Notes: generated by a model from the sequence alone, not told the origin. A stretch of 64,000 nucleotides of DNA from Burkholderiales bacterium (GCA_016703325.1 JADJCH010000062.1:124001-188000), one strand, 5' to 3'; positions 1 to 10,596 are shown, numbered from the stretch's first letter. Program-made: numbers and translations.

Positions 1-3000
1 TTCCAGCCCGCCAGCCGGGACCCGGCGCTGGACCCGCGCGACTGGTGGCGCTGGATGATGCGGGCCTGGCTGGCGGACGATGGTCAGGCCCCACTGGCCG
101 CAGCCGCGGGCCGCAGCGAGCAGGTGCCCGTCAGCTGGGCGCTGCTGCACGCCCGGCTGGTCGAGGCTGGGCTGCAACACCTGGCCGGCCAGCTCGATGG
201 GGCCCTGGCGGTGCTGCAGGGTCGTGCGGCGCCGCAGCCCTTCTTTGTGCTCCATCGTGACGACGGTTGGCGCCAGACGCTGGCCGCGCTGGCGGATGCC
301 GCCGCGCCCGCCGGCGAGCGCGGCGGCTCGGCCGTCACCGTCAAGACCGATGCCACCCGCCTGCTCTGGGCGATCGAACTGGACGACGGTGGCGCCTTGC
401 GCGGCATCGCCCCCTTTGAACAGAAGCAGGGTCTGCGCGGCTGGGGCAAACCCAAGCCGGTGCCGCTGTCCCGACTGTCCAAAGCGGAGGACCTGCCGGC
501 AGAGGACATGCCCCCGGCACGCTGTCTGCGGCAAAACCCGCTGGACCGCACCTGGCATGTGGACTTGGCCGCCTGTGCGGTGGCGCTGGTGGGTCACCCG
601 CGCCTGGAGCTGGCCGAGCAGCCCGGTGTGCCGGTGACCCTGCAGGAGGCGCCGCCCAACCTGGAACTGCTGGACGAGGGCGATCAACTGCTGCTGCGCC
701 TGGACCCACCACCGCGCCCGGCCGAAGCACCCACCGCCCCCCTGGTCTGGTCCCGCTCCCCGCGCAGCGCGGCCGAGGAGCGCGAGCAGGAGGCGCTGGC
801 CGCCCTGACGCTGCTGCGCGACTCCCCGCAGCGACTGAGGCTGGTGCGGCTGAACCCGGCCCAGCGCCGGGTTGCCCGGTTGCTGGGCAGCCAGGGCCTG
901 CGCTTTCCGCGCGAGGCGGTGGGCCAGTTGGAGGCCTTGTTGCAGCAGTTGGGCAGCCACTTCCAGGTGCACAGCGATGCCCTGCCCGGCGCACAGACGC
1001 TGCGCGAGCAACCCGCCGACAGCCGGCTGCGGGCCGAACTCACCCCCCTGGGCGACGGCATGCACCTGCGCCTGGTGGCCGCACCGCTGGGCCCGATGGG
1101 ACCGCGGCTGTCGCCCGCCCAGGGCCGCAGCCGCCTGATCGCCCAGGTGGAAGGCGAAACCCTGGGCACCGAACGCGATCTGGCCGCCGAGCGCAGCCAG
1201 CTCGACAGCGTGCTGGAGACCTGCCCGATGCTGGCCGCGCTGCCGGAGGGCGCCCCCACCGCCTGGGACATCGAACAGCCCGAAGCGGTGCTGGCGCTGG
1301 TCGAGCGCCTGCAGGCCCTGCACGCCGTGGCCGGGCTGGACTGGCCGCAGGGCCGGCCGATCCAGGTCGAGCGCGCAGACGTCGGCCAACTGAGTGTGCA
1401 GGTGGCCAGTCGGCCGCAGTGGCTGGCGCTGGAGGGCGGCGTCAGCGTCAACGAACAGATGGTGGCCAGCCTGACGCGGCTGCTGGACTGGGCAGCCACC
1501 CAGAAGAGCCGCTTCGTCCCCCTGGGCGAAGGCCGCTACCTGGCGCTCACCGAAGCGCTGCAGGCCCGCATCGAAGCCCTGGCCCGGGTGGCCGAACCCT
1601 CCCGCAAGGCCGATGGCCCGCTGCAGATGCCCCTGCTGGCGGCCGGCTGGCTGGAGGGCCAGCTCGCCGGGGCCGACCTGCGCGCCGACCGCGGCTTCCA
1701 GGATCGCATCGAACGCCTGGCTGCTGCCCAGGCCGATGGCTACCACCTGCCCGGCACCCTGCAGGCCGAGCTGCGGCCCTACCAGGTCGAAGGCTACGAA
1801 TGGGCCATGCGGCTGGCCGACAGCGGCTTCGGCGCCTGCCTGGCCGACGACATGGGCCTGGGCAAGACGCTGCAGGCACTGGCCCTGCTGCTGGCCCGCG
1901 CGGCCGGCGGGCCGGCGCTGGTGGTGGCCCCCACCTCGCTGATGGGCAACTGGGCGGCCGAGGCCCGCCGCTTCGCCCCGGCCCTGCGGGTGCACACCTA
2001 CGCCGAGGGGGACGCCCAAGGCGACCGCGAGGCCCTGCTGCGCAGCCTGGGCCCGCAGGACCTGCTGCTGGTGAGCTACGGGCTGCTGCAGCTCAATGCC
2101 GAAGCCTTTGCCGGCCGGCGCTGGCACACCCTGGTGGCCGACGAGGCGCAGGCGATCAAGAACGCAGCGGCCAAACGCAGCCAGGCCGTGATGGCGCTGG
2201 AGGCCGACTTCCGCCTGGCGTTGTCGGGCACCCCGATCGAGAACCGCCTGGCCGAACTCTGGTCGATCATGCAGCTGTGCAACCCCGGCCTGCTCGGCAC
2301 GCTGCCGCGCTTCAACCTGCGGTTTGCGGTGCCGATCGAGCGCGACCGCCACCGCGGCGCGCAGAAGACGCTGCGCGCGCTGATCGGCCCCTTCGTGCTG
2401 CGCCGGCGCAAGGCCGAGGTGCTGGACGAGCTGCCCCCACGCACCGAACTCACCCTGCTGGTCGAGGGCGATGCCACCGAGCAGGCCCACTACGAGGCGC
2501 TGCGCCGCCAGGCCCTCCGTGATGCCGAACGGGCCCTCAACAACGCCAGCCCCGGCCAGGCGCAACTCAACATCCTGGCCCAGCTGACCCGCCTGCGCCG
2601 TGCCGCCTGCGACCCCCGCCTGGTCACGCCCGATCTGGCCCTGGGAGCGGCCGGAGGTGCCAAGGTACAGGCCTTCGCCCGCCTGGCCACCGAGCTGGTG
2701 GCCAACGGCCACAAGGCGCTGGTGTTCAGCCAGTTCGTGGATTTCCTGGCGCTGCTGAAAGCTCCGCTGGAGGCCGCCGGCATCCGCTTCCAGTACCTGG
2801 ACGGCAGCACCCCGGCGGCCGAACGCAGCGCCCGGGTGGCAGCCTTCCAGGCCGGCGAGGGTGAGCTCTTCCTGATCAGCCTGAAGGCCGGCGGCTTCGG
2901 CCTGAACCTGACGGTGGCCGACTACGTGGTCATCACCGACCCCTGGTGGAACCCCGCCGCCGAGGACCAGGCCAGCGGCCGCGCGCACCGCATCGGCCAG

Positions 3001-3201
3001 CAGCGACCGGTGACCGTGTACCGGCTGGTGCACCGCGGCACGCTGGAGGAAAAGATCGTCGGCCTGCATGCCGACAAACGTGAACTGGCCGAAGGCGTGC
3101 TGGAAGGTGACGGCAGTGGGCGGGCCCTGCCGGTGGATTCCCTGTTGAGCCTGCTGCAGGAAGGCCCCGACAGCAGGGATCTCATGGCATCCCACTCCTA
3201 G
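1..3201 (+). CDS. SNF2/RapA-family DEAD-like helicase (5' end outside the window)
   Basis: The reading frame is open from base 1, so the N-terminus lies upstream; 1066 residues are visible. Numbering from the first visible codon, the ATPase core starts near residue 600, with a Walker A motif (DDMGLGKT, about 616), a DEAQ box (about 714) and a GTPIEN motif III (about 744). The C-terminal helicase lobe is at about 880-1015 and ends with the SNF2 hallmark that includes PWWNPAAEDQA and RAHRIGQ. Known family role: ATP-driven remodelling or displacement of DNA-bound proteins, including stalled RNA polymerase; bacterial members often carry a long poorly conserved N-terminus, as here. It acts on DNA in the cytoplasm. 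The exact substrate cannot be told from sequence. Identification of the family is secure. Confidence 0.93.
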   Translation, partial: FQPASRDPALDPRDWWRWMMRAWLADDGQAPLAAAAGRSEQVPVSWALLHARLVEAGLQHLAGQLDGALAVLQGRAAPQPFFVLHRDDGWRQTLAALADAAAPAGERGGSAVTVKTDATRLLWAIELDDGGALRGIAPFEQKQGLRGWGKPKPVPLSRLSKAEDLPAEDMPPARCLRQNPLDRTWHVDLAACAVALVGHPRLELAEQPGVPVTLQEAPPNLELLDEGDQLLLRLDPPPRPAEAPTAPLVWSRSPRSAAEEREQEALAALTLLRDSPQRLRLVRLNPAQRRVARLLGSQGLRFPREAVGQLEALLQQLGSHFQVHSDALPGAQTLREQPADSRLRAELTPLGDGMHLRLVAAPLGPMGPRLSPAQGRSRLIAQVEGETLGTERDLAAERSQLDSVLETCPMLAALPEGAPTAWDIEQPEAVLALVERLQALHAVAGLDWPQGRPIQVERADVGQLSVQVASRPQWLALEGGVSVNEQMVASLTRLLDWAATQKSRFVPLGEGRYLALTEALQARIEALARVAEPSRKADGPLQMPLLAAGWLEGQLAGADLRADRGFQDRIERLAAAQADGYHLPGTLQAELRPYQVEGYEWAMRLADSGFGACLADDMGLGKTLQALALLLARAAGGPALVVAPTSLMGNWAAEARRFAPALRVHTYAEGDAQGDREALLRSLGPQDLLLVSYGLLQLNAEAFAGRRWHTLVADEAQAIKNAAAKRSQAVMALEADFRLALSGTPIENRLAELWSIMQLCNPGLLGTLPRFNLRFAVPIERDRHRGAQKTLRALIGPFVLRRRKAEVLDELPPRTELTLLVEGDATEQAHYEALRRQALRDAERALNNASPGQAQLNILAQLTRLRRAACDPRLVTPDLALGAAGGAKVQAFARLATELVANGHKALVFSQFVDFLALLKAPLEAAGIRFQYLDGSTPAAERSARVAAFQAGEGELFLISLKAGGFGLNLTVADYVVITDPWWNPAAEDQASGRAHRIGQQRPVTVYRLVHRGTLEEKIVGLHADKRELAEGVLEGDGSGRALPVDSLLSLLQEGPDSRDLMASHS

Positions 3202-3221
3202 GTCGGGCCAGAGATACGCTT

Positions 3222-3241
3222 TTGCGCAATGCATTGCGCAA
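3222..3241. repeat. Perfect 20-bp palindrome
   Basis: The sequence ttgcgcaatgcattgcgcaa is identical to its reverse complement. It lies in the 143-bp gap between the helicase stop and the CheR-like/EAL gene. A perfect palindrome of this size in a promoter region suggests a dimeric repressor site, but the cognate factor is unknown. Confidence 0.6.
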
Positions 3242-3344
3242 TATGACAAGTCACAGGAACCTGGAACGGCTCAAATGTCAGTGAACCGTTACAGACTGCA
3301 CACTTTTACGGCAGGCGCTACCGCCCCTGTGGCTTGTACACACC

Positions 3345-5450
3345 ATGACAGAGGTCCCTCCCGTCCCGCTTACACCTCCCCGAGGCCCCGCATGGGCCGC
3401 CACCCGGCCGGAAACCGCAGCGGCTGCAGATTTGTCTGCGGACGGGCCGGAGTTGGGAGCCCGACTGCAGCGCCTGGTGGGGTTCAACCCCCGTCAACTG
3501 CAACCGACCTGGGTGGAGGCCGGCCTGGCACAGCGTCTGCAACGCCTGGGCGGCCTGCACGGGGCCGAGTACCTGAAGCGACTGGACCAGGATGCGGGCG
3601 AAGCCGATCAACTGCTCGAGCAGTGGCTGGAGCCGGCAGCCTGGTCGGGCCCGGATGCCGCCGTGGTCCTGCGCGCGCCCACGCGCACCCTGCTGGACGG
3701 TCTGCTGCGTCAGCAACCGGGCGGGGCCGCACTGGTGACCTGGGTGCTGGCGCCCGGCTGCGACGCGATCATGGATCACCTGCGCCAGCGCCTGCAGTCC
3801 GCCGGGCACTCGCCGCGCCTGCTTCAGGTGCAAGGGCCCTGGGAAGGGGGCGCGCCGTCCGACACACGCATGCGCCGCCTGCTGGACTGGCTGCAGCAGG
3901 TCACCTCGCAGGGCCAACCGGCGGGGTCGGGACCGTCTGACAGCGCGACGGCACAGACCGCATCGGCAGGTGCGGACCTGATCCTGGTCCCGGACCTGTT
4001 CACCCACTGGCGCCCCGACCTGCAGCGGCAATGGCTGGCGCGCCTCGCCGCGGCGCTGCGCCCGGGGGGACTGCTGCTGCAAGGCCGCCCCAAGGCCCTC
4101 TGGCGGGCCCCGAGGGGGCTGCGTGCGGTGCATCTGGACGGGCTGCATTGGCTGCAGCGCACCTCCCTGCCTGCCGTCGCATCCGGCGACGCGACGGCAG
4201 GCAGGGTGTCCGATGCGGTGCCCCCCATCCAGACCGATTCGCCGAGTCGCGGCGAAGACAGTTCGCCCGCGGCCATGGCTGCGCCACCCCTGCCCCACCC
4301 GGGACTGACAGCCCCCACCACCAACGCGGCCGAGGCCGAGGAAACCGGGGTGCTGCTGATCGACCTGGGCCGGCTTCAGCTGAGTCTCACGGAAACGGCC
4401 CGGCAGATGCTGAGGCTGCCTGGCGGCACGGCTCCCCTGAGCTGGCAAGGCCTGCTGGACCACCTCGGAGGCACCGACGGCAAGCGGCTTGATCAGGCCC
4501 TGCGCGACAGCCTCACGGGCGGTTCGGCGCACTGGAGCCTGGACCTGCAGGTGCCGGGCGAACCCAACCCGCGGTCGCTGCGGCTGCAGGCACAGCCCTG
4601 CATCCTGCCCGCACCTGCGGATCAGCCCGGTGTCGGCTCTCGCCTGCTGGCCTGCACCCTGCAGGCTCAGCCCCTGGTCGACCCGAACCGGCTGCTGGTG
4701 GTCACCCACCTGCCGGGCGCAGCGGACCGGCAGGAACTGGAACTGCAGTACCAACCGGTGTTCCAGGTGGACGGCGGGCAGCTGAGAGCCGTCGAAGCCC
4801 TGGTGCGCTGGCGACATCCCGAACTCGGGTTGGTCCCGCCGCGCAGCTTCATCCCCTGGGCAGAAGAGTGCGGGCTGATCGACGAGCTTGGGCGCTGGGT
4901 GCTGCGTCAGGCCTGCCGCCAGAGTGCGCGCTGGCGGGCGCTGGGTCTGCCGCGTGTGCCGATGGCGGTGAACATCTCCGAGCGACAACTGCGCCAGCCC
5001 AACTTCTCTGCCCAGGTAGCCCAGGCCCTGGCCGAGTCCGGCCTGCCCGGGACCGCGCTGCAACTGGAACTGCCCGAGGCCGACCTGGACCGCCTTGGCG
5101 AGGCCGGCGTGAAGCAGCTCGCCGCCTGCCGGCGGCTGGGTGTGGCGCTGGCGCTGGACGACTTCGGCGGCGGCCCGGGGCGCTGGCGGCAGGTGCAGCA
5201 ACTGCCGCTCAACAGCCTGAAGCTCGACCCGCGCTGCACCCACTCGCTCAGTGGCGCAGGCGCCGGGCGGGAGATCGTGCAGTCCACGGTCGCCCTGGCC
5301 CACCAGCTGGGTCTGCAGGTGGTGGCCGAAGGGGTGGAGGACGCCGACCAGCTGGAGGCCCTGCGCCGCATCGGCTGCGATGCCTTCCAGGGTCACCATG
5401 TGGCTGCGGCACAAGCGCCAGCGGGATTGGTCGACTGGCTGCACGGCTGA
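3345..5450 (+). CDS. CheR-like / PAS-like / EAL fusion protein
   Basis: A 701-residue soluble protein. Residues about 25-90 resemble the helical CheR N-domain, and about 215-270 resemble the end of the CheR methyltransferase core (a D-LI-VPDLF segment followed by LRPGGLLLQG, matching CheR's F-D-x-I-F-C-R-N and L-x-P-x-G-x-L). The SAM-binding GEE-type motif is not recognisable, so this domain is probably catalytically dead. A PAS-like segment follows at about 325-440. Residues about 460-700 form an EAL domain: VEALVRW (about 482), a VNIS Asn, LELPE, ALALDDFGGG (about 604), LKLD, EGVE and QG. Metal and catalytic residues are mostly kept, but loop 6 (normally DDFGTGYSSL) is changed. Known role of EAL domains: cyclic-di-GMP hydrolysis or binding. 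The CheR assignment is my inference from pattern similarity. Confidence 0.8.
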   Translation: MTEVPPVPLTPPRGPAWAATRPETAAAADLSADGPELGARLQRLVGFNPRQLQPTWVEAGLAQRLQRLGGLHGAEYLKRLDQDAGEADQLLEQWLEPAAWSGPDAAVVLRAPTRTLLDGLLRQQPGGAALVTWVLAPGCDAIMDHLRQRLQSAGHSPRLLQVQGPWEGGAPSDTRMRRLLDWLQQVTSQGQPAGSGPSDSATAQTASAGADLILVPDLFTHWRPDLQRQWLARLAAALRPGGLLLQGRPKALWRAPRGLRAVHLDGLHWLQRTSLPAVASGDATAGRVSDAVPPIQTDSPSRGEDSSPAAMAAPPLPHPGLTAPTTNAAEAEETGVLLIDLGRLQLSLTETARQMLRLPGGTAPLSWQGLLDHLGGTDGKRLDQALRDSLTGGSAHWSLDLQVPGEPNPRSLRLQAQPCILPAPADQPGVGSRLLACTLQAQPLVDPNRLLVVTHLPGAADRQELELQYQPVFQVDGGQLRAVEALVRWRHPELGLVPPRSFIPWAEECGLIDELGRWVLRQACRQSARWRALGLPRVPMAVNISERQLRQPNFSAQVAQALAESGLPGTALQLELPEADLDRLGEAGVKQLAACRRLGVALALDDFGGGPGRWRQVQQLPLNSLKLDPRCTHSLSGAGAGREIVQSTVALAHQLGLQVVAEGVEDADQLEALRRIGCDAFQGHHVAAAQAPAGLVDWLHG
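4165..4206. repeat. Inverted repeat with perfect 16-bp arms inside a coding linker
   Basis: The left arm ccctgcctgccgtcgc (4165-4180) and its exact reverse complement (4191-4206) flank a 10-base loop. The repeat lies in the linker between the CheR-like and PAS-like domains of the fusion gene, and the reading frame passes through it. It could form a very stable mRNA or DNA hairpin. It resembles a REP-like palindrome insertion in a tolerant linker, but I saw no second copy in the window. Confidence 0.75.
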
Positions 5451-5482
5451 GGGCCGGTGAACCGACCGATCGACCCGCACGC

Positions 5483-5488
5483 GACAAT
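5483..5488 (+). promoter_or_regulatory. -10-like hexamer directly upstream of rlmJ
   Basis: GACAAT lies 6 bases before the rlmJ ATG. With usual -10 to start-site spacing, transcription would begin at or next to the start codon, implying a leaderless or nearly leaderless message. No convincing -35 is seen. Confidence 0.3.
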
Positions 5489-5494
5489 GCGCGC

Positions 5495-6355
5495 ATGCTC
5501 GCCTACCGCCATGCCTTTCACGCCGGCAACCCGGCCGATGTCCTCAAGCACCTGGTGCTGATCCAGGTGCTGCGCTACATGGCGCTCAAGGACAAGCCCT
5601 ACACCCTGATCGACACCCACGCCGGCGCAGGCGCCTACCGGCTCGACAGCAACCAGGCGCGCAAACGCAACGAGTACCAGGACGGCATCGGCCGCCTCTG
5701 GAACCTGACGTCGTCCCAGCCCGCTGCGCTGCAGGACTACCTGCAGCAGGTGCGGCAGTTCAACGGCCCCGGTTCCGTTCTGCAGCAGTACCCCGGTTCG
5801 CCCGCGCTGGCGATGCAGCTGCTGCGCCCTGAAGACCGGCTGCGCCTGTACGAACTGCACAGCAGCGATGCACCGCTGCTGGCCGAGCTGGTGGCTGGCC
5901 GGCGCGAGACCGCGGTGATGCAGGCCGACGGCTTCGCCGCACTGCGTGCCGAGCTGCCGCCGCCGTCGCGCCGAGGCGTGGTGCTGATCGACCCCAGCTA
6001 CGAAATCAAGACCGACTACAACCGCGTGCTGACCGCAGTGCGCGAAGGCCTGAGCCGCTTTGCCGAAGCGGTGATCCTGGTCTGGTATCCCCAGTTGCAG
6101 CGGCTGGAGCCGCGTGAAATGGTCGAGCGCCTCAAGGCCTGTGCCGTGCAGCAAGGCCGCCGCGGCTGGCTGCACGCACGCCAGACTTTTGCCGCACCGG
6201 ACGCCAGCGGCTTCGGCATGATGGGCAGCGGCATGCTGGTGATCAACCCGCCGCACACCCTGCTGGGCACGCTGCGCGACAGCCTGCCCAGCCTGGACGA
6301 GCACCTGGGCCGCTTCGACGGTGCCCAGCATCTGCTGGAGCATCAGGCCGTCTGA
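5495..6355 (+). CDS. rlmJ: 23S rRNA (adenine(2030)-N6)-methyltransferase RlmJ
   Basis: Predicted to methylate N6 of A2030 in 23S rRNA using SAM. The start at 5495 gives 286 residues, close to the usual length of about 280, and the typical N-terminus MLAYRHAFHAGNPADVLKH. The frame is open further upstream, but that stretch overlaps the preceding gene and has no family similarity. Diagnostic motifs are DTHAGAGAYRLDS (SAM-binding region) and LIDPSYE, the catalytic D-P-P-Y-type motif in which the second proline is serine here. The C-terminal stretch MMGSGMLVINPP is also typical. It probably stands alone with its own promoter; the next gene is a regulator. Confidence 0.94.
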   Translation: MLAYRHAFHAGNPADVLKHLVLIQVLRYMALKDKPYTLIDTHAGAGAYRLDSNQARKRNEYQDGIGRLWNLTSSQPAALQDYLQQVRQFNGPGSVLQQYPGSPALAMQLLRPEDRLRLYELHSSDAPLLAELVAGRRETAVMQADGFAALRAELPPPSRRGVVLIDPSYEIKTDYNRVLTAVREGLSRFAEAVILVWYPQLQRLEPREMVERLKACAVQQGRRGWLHARQTFAAPDASGFGMMGSGMLVINPPHTLLGTLRDSLPSLDEHLGRFDGAQHLLEHQAV

Positions 6356-6399
6356 GCCATTCCCCATCCCCCCTCCTCAGCCCACGGCCGTTGCACAGG

Positions 6400-7989
6400 A
6401 TGCCCGCCGGCACGCACAACCGCAACGAACCGCTGCGGCAGCTGTTGCAGCAGCCGCATGCCGATCCACAAACCCAGCGCGAGCGCCTGCTCGACCTGAT
6501 CGACCAGGCCCGTCGCGACCAGCTGCGCACCCGTGAGGCCCGCCTCACCGAAGCCCGCGCGCTGCACCGCCTCGGTCTGTTGGCCCTGCACGAAGAGGGG
6601 CTGCAGCCGGCGCTGAGCCACTTTCAGCGTGCCATTCGCCTGTTCCGTGCCCAGCCGCTGCCGCAGGAGGAAGCCGCCAGCCTCACCCGCGTGGCCCAGC
6701 TGCTGCTGGCCGCCGGCAACGACCGGGGTGCCCAACAGGTGGCCGAGCGGCTGTTGCAGCAGGGCCGTGCCCACCAGGTTGACCGGGTGCGTGCATTGCT
6801 GGCCATGGGCATGGCCCACCTTTCACAGCACCAGGCTGGACCCGCCTGGCACTGTGTGGCCGACCTGGCGGTGGAAGCCGCCGAAGGCTGCAGCCAGCGC
6901 CGCATGCTGGCCGCCGCGCTGGGCCTGCGCGCCTGGCTGGAGCTCAACGTGGTCACGGCCCGGGCCGGCCTGCGCTGCCACATCGGCCTGGGGCTGGGCC
7001 GCTGTCCCAACCTGCCGGCGCTGCACTGGCGCGACGTGCAGGCCACCCTGGACCTGGCCGCCCAGCGCGACCCCAGCGACCCGGTGCGCTGGAACCTGGA
7101 GGCCTGCGGTCACCTGATGCACGGCCTGCAGGCGCTGCAGGAGCGCAACGGCAGCACGGATGGGGCAGCCAACGGCCTGGCCCTCGAAATCGCCCGCCAA
7201 CTGGCCCATCAGGCTCGGCTCATCCGCCATCGATCGGCCTTCGCCGCAGGCATGCTCTGGCTGCACTCCGGGGTGCTGTTGCGCCTGTCGGGCCGAGCGC
7301 AGGAGGCGCTGGAGCCGCTGCAGCTGTGCATCACCACGGCGCAGCCCCGCCAGCTGCTGTCCCTGGTGCGTTCGGCCAGCTACGAAACCAGCCTGGCCTG
7401 CCAGGCCCTGGGCCGCCTGGAAGAGGCCCTGCAGGCCCTGCACCGCCATTGCGAACTGCAGCACCTGCCGGCCGAAACCTTCCCGCAGGCATCGGTGTGG
7501 GGTCTGCCGAACAGCGCCACGGCACCCGCGGCCATGTCCGGGCCGCTGCCCCCCTCTCATCCGGAGTTTCTGCCTGCGCCGAATCTGGAGTCCGATCCCT
7601 CTGCCGGCGCCGACAGCCGCTCACCGGCCTGGGCCCATGTGCGTGCGGCGGAGGCCTGCATCGACGCTCAGCTGCACCTGCGCGTGCGGGTGGACGCGGT
7701 GGCCGCCCACTGCGGCTGCAGCCGCCGCACACTGGAGATGGCCTTCCGCCAGGTGCGCGGCGGCAGCGTGGGCGAGTGCATCCGCCGGCTGCGCCTGGAG
7801 CGCGCACTGGAAAAGATCCAGCTCACCCAGTTGCCCATGGGCGACATCGCCCTGGCCGTCGGCTACGCCAACGCCTCCCAGCTCTCGCGCGACTGCAGCG
7901 ACGTCTACGGCGCCCCGCCCCAGCAACTGCGCCGTGAATACCGCCAGGCCCTGGAGGCCATGCCCGATCACGGCTCGGCGGCGGTGTGA
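6400..7989 (+). CDS. AraC-family regulator with TPR-like N-terminal domain
   Basis: A 529-residue protein if translation starts at ATG 6400; a TTG at 6391 in the same frame is an alternative. Residues about 40-380 are all-helical with paired leucine/alanine repeats typical of TPR-like arrays. The last 110 residues are an AraC-type double helix-turn-helix: VAAHCGCSRRTLEMAFRQV is the first and MGDIALAVGYANASQLSRD the second. Such architecture (a helical sensor with C-terminal AraC DNA-binding domain) points to a transcription activator whose effector may be a protein or small ligand. The target is unknown. The convergent neighbour is the eda pseudogene, so no operon partner hints at function. 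Confidence 0.85.
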   Translation: MPAGTHNRNEPLRQLLQQPHADPQTQRERLLDLIDQARRDQLRTREARLTEARALHRLGLLALHEEGLQPALSHFQRAIRLFRAQPLPQEEAASLTRVAQLLLAAGNDRGAQQVAERLLQQGRAHQVDRVRALLAMGMAHLSQHQAGPAWHCVADLAVEAAEGCSQRRMLAAALGLRAWLELNVVTARAGLRCHIGLGLGRCPNLPALHWRDVQATLDLAAQRDPSDPVRWNLEACGHLMHGLQALQERNGSTDGAANGLALEIARQLAHQARLIRHRSAFAAGMLWLHSGVLLRLSGRAQEALEPLQLCITTAQPRQLLSLVRSASYETSLACQALGRLEEALQALHRHCELQHLPAETFPQASVWGLPNSATAPAAMSGPLPPSHPEFLPAPNLESDPSAGADSRSPAWAHVRAAEACIDAQLHLRVRVDAVAAHCGCSRRTLEMAFRQVRGGSVGECIRRLRLERALEKIQLTQLPMGDIALAVGYANASQLSRDCSDVYGAPPQQLRREYRQALEAMPDHGSAAV

Positions 7990-8016
7990 CCCACGGGCCC
8001 AGGCCGGAAGGTCGGG

Positions 8017-8659
8017 TCAGCGTCGCAGCGCTTGCGCTTCGGCGGCCAGCTTCGTGATCCTTGTCCAGTCCCCTGACTTCACCGCATCGGCCGGCGTCAG
8101 CCAGGAGCCGCCGCAGACCTTGACGTTGGGCAGCGCCAGGAACTGCGGCGCGGTTTCCGGCGTGATGCCGCCGGTGGGACAGAAGGCCACGTCGTGGAAG
8201 GGGCTGGCGAAGGCCTTGAGCAAGGTTCAGGCCGCCCACCGCGGTGGCCGGGAAGAGCTTGAGGAAGTGGTAGCCGTCGGCGTTGGCGGTCATCACCTCG
8301 CTGGCGGTGGCGACGCCGGGCAACAGCGGCAGGCCGATGGCGCGGCAGGCGCGGCCGACTTCGGGGGTGTAGCCGGGGCTGACGGCAAAGCGGCAGCCCG
8401 CCGCCAGCGCGGCCTCGGCATCGGCCACCGAGCGCACGGTGCCGGCGCCGACGATGGCCTCGGGCACTTCGGCGGCCATGGCGCGGATGCAGTCCAGCGC
8501 TGCCGGGGTACGCAGCGTGACCTCCAGCACCTTGACGCCACCGGCGACCAGCGCGCGCGCCAGGGGCACGGCATCGGCGATGCGATCGATGACGATGACG
8601 GGGATGACGGGGCCGTGGGAGGCCAGGTCAAGGGGGTTCATGGGGTGCATGGGGTGCAT
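8017..8659 (-). pseudogene. eda: 2-keto-3-deoxy-6-phosphogluconate aldolase, frameshifted
   Basis: Eda cleaves KDPG to pyruvate and glyceraldehyde 3-phosphate, the last step of the Entner-Doudoroff route. The first part, read from the minus strand, is normal: KVLEVTLRT with the catalytic Glu, GAGTV and FLKLFPA with the Schiff-base Lys. After GGLN the frame is broken by one extra base in the pair at 8222-8223. The rest of the family sequence (KAFASPFHDVAFCPTGGITP to the C-terminus) continues in another frame and ends at 8017. Removing one base restores a normal full-length aldolase. Three in-frame ATGs in a 9-bp tandem repeat (8659, 8650, 8641) are possible starts. It follows edd by about 25 bp, so it is an operon partner. 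Either a real mutation or a sequencing error. Confidence 0.88.
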
Positions 8660-8684
8660 GGGGTTCCGTGCGGTTCGTTGAGGT

Positions 8685-10514
<1,830 letters not shown>

Positions 10515-10548
10515 GGCGGTCGGATTGAAACCTGATCGCCAATTTGAA

Positions 10549-10563
10549 CGTAACCGGGTTACA
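10549..10563 (-). promoter_or_regulatory. HexR-like operator upstream of edd
   Basis: On the minus strand the site reads tgtaacccggttacg: arms GTAACC and GGTTAC around one base, fitting TGTAA-N5-TTAC(A) with one end mismatch. HexR, an RpiR-family repressor sensing KDPG, is known to bind TGTAAT-type palindromes near edd/eda/zwf genes in Gamma- and some Betaproteobacteria. Assignment here is inference; no hexR gene is in the window. Confidence 0.45.
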
Positions 10564-10596
10564 CCGTCAAAACAAGGCCCATTCCGCCACGGACAC

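Noticed and set aside
8200..8240. Programmed +1 frameshift in eda
   Set aside because: The shift point has CUU in the P site but no in-frame stop, no Shine-Dalgarno-like stimulator and no clear pseudoknot. Eda is not known to use recoding. A mutation or sequencing error is simpler.
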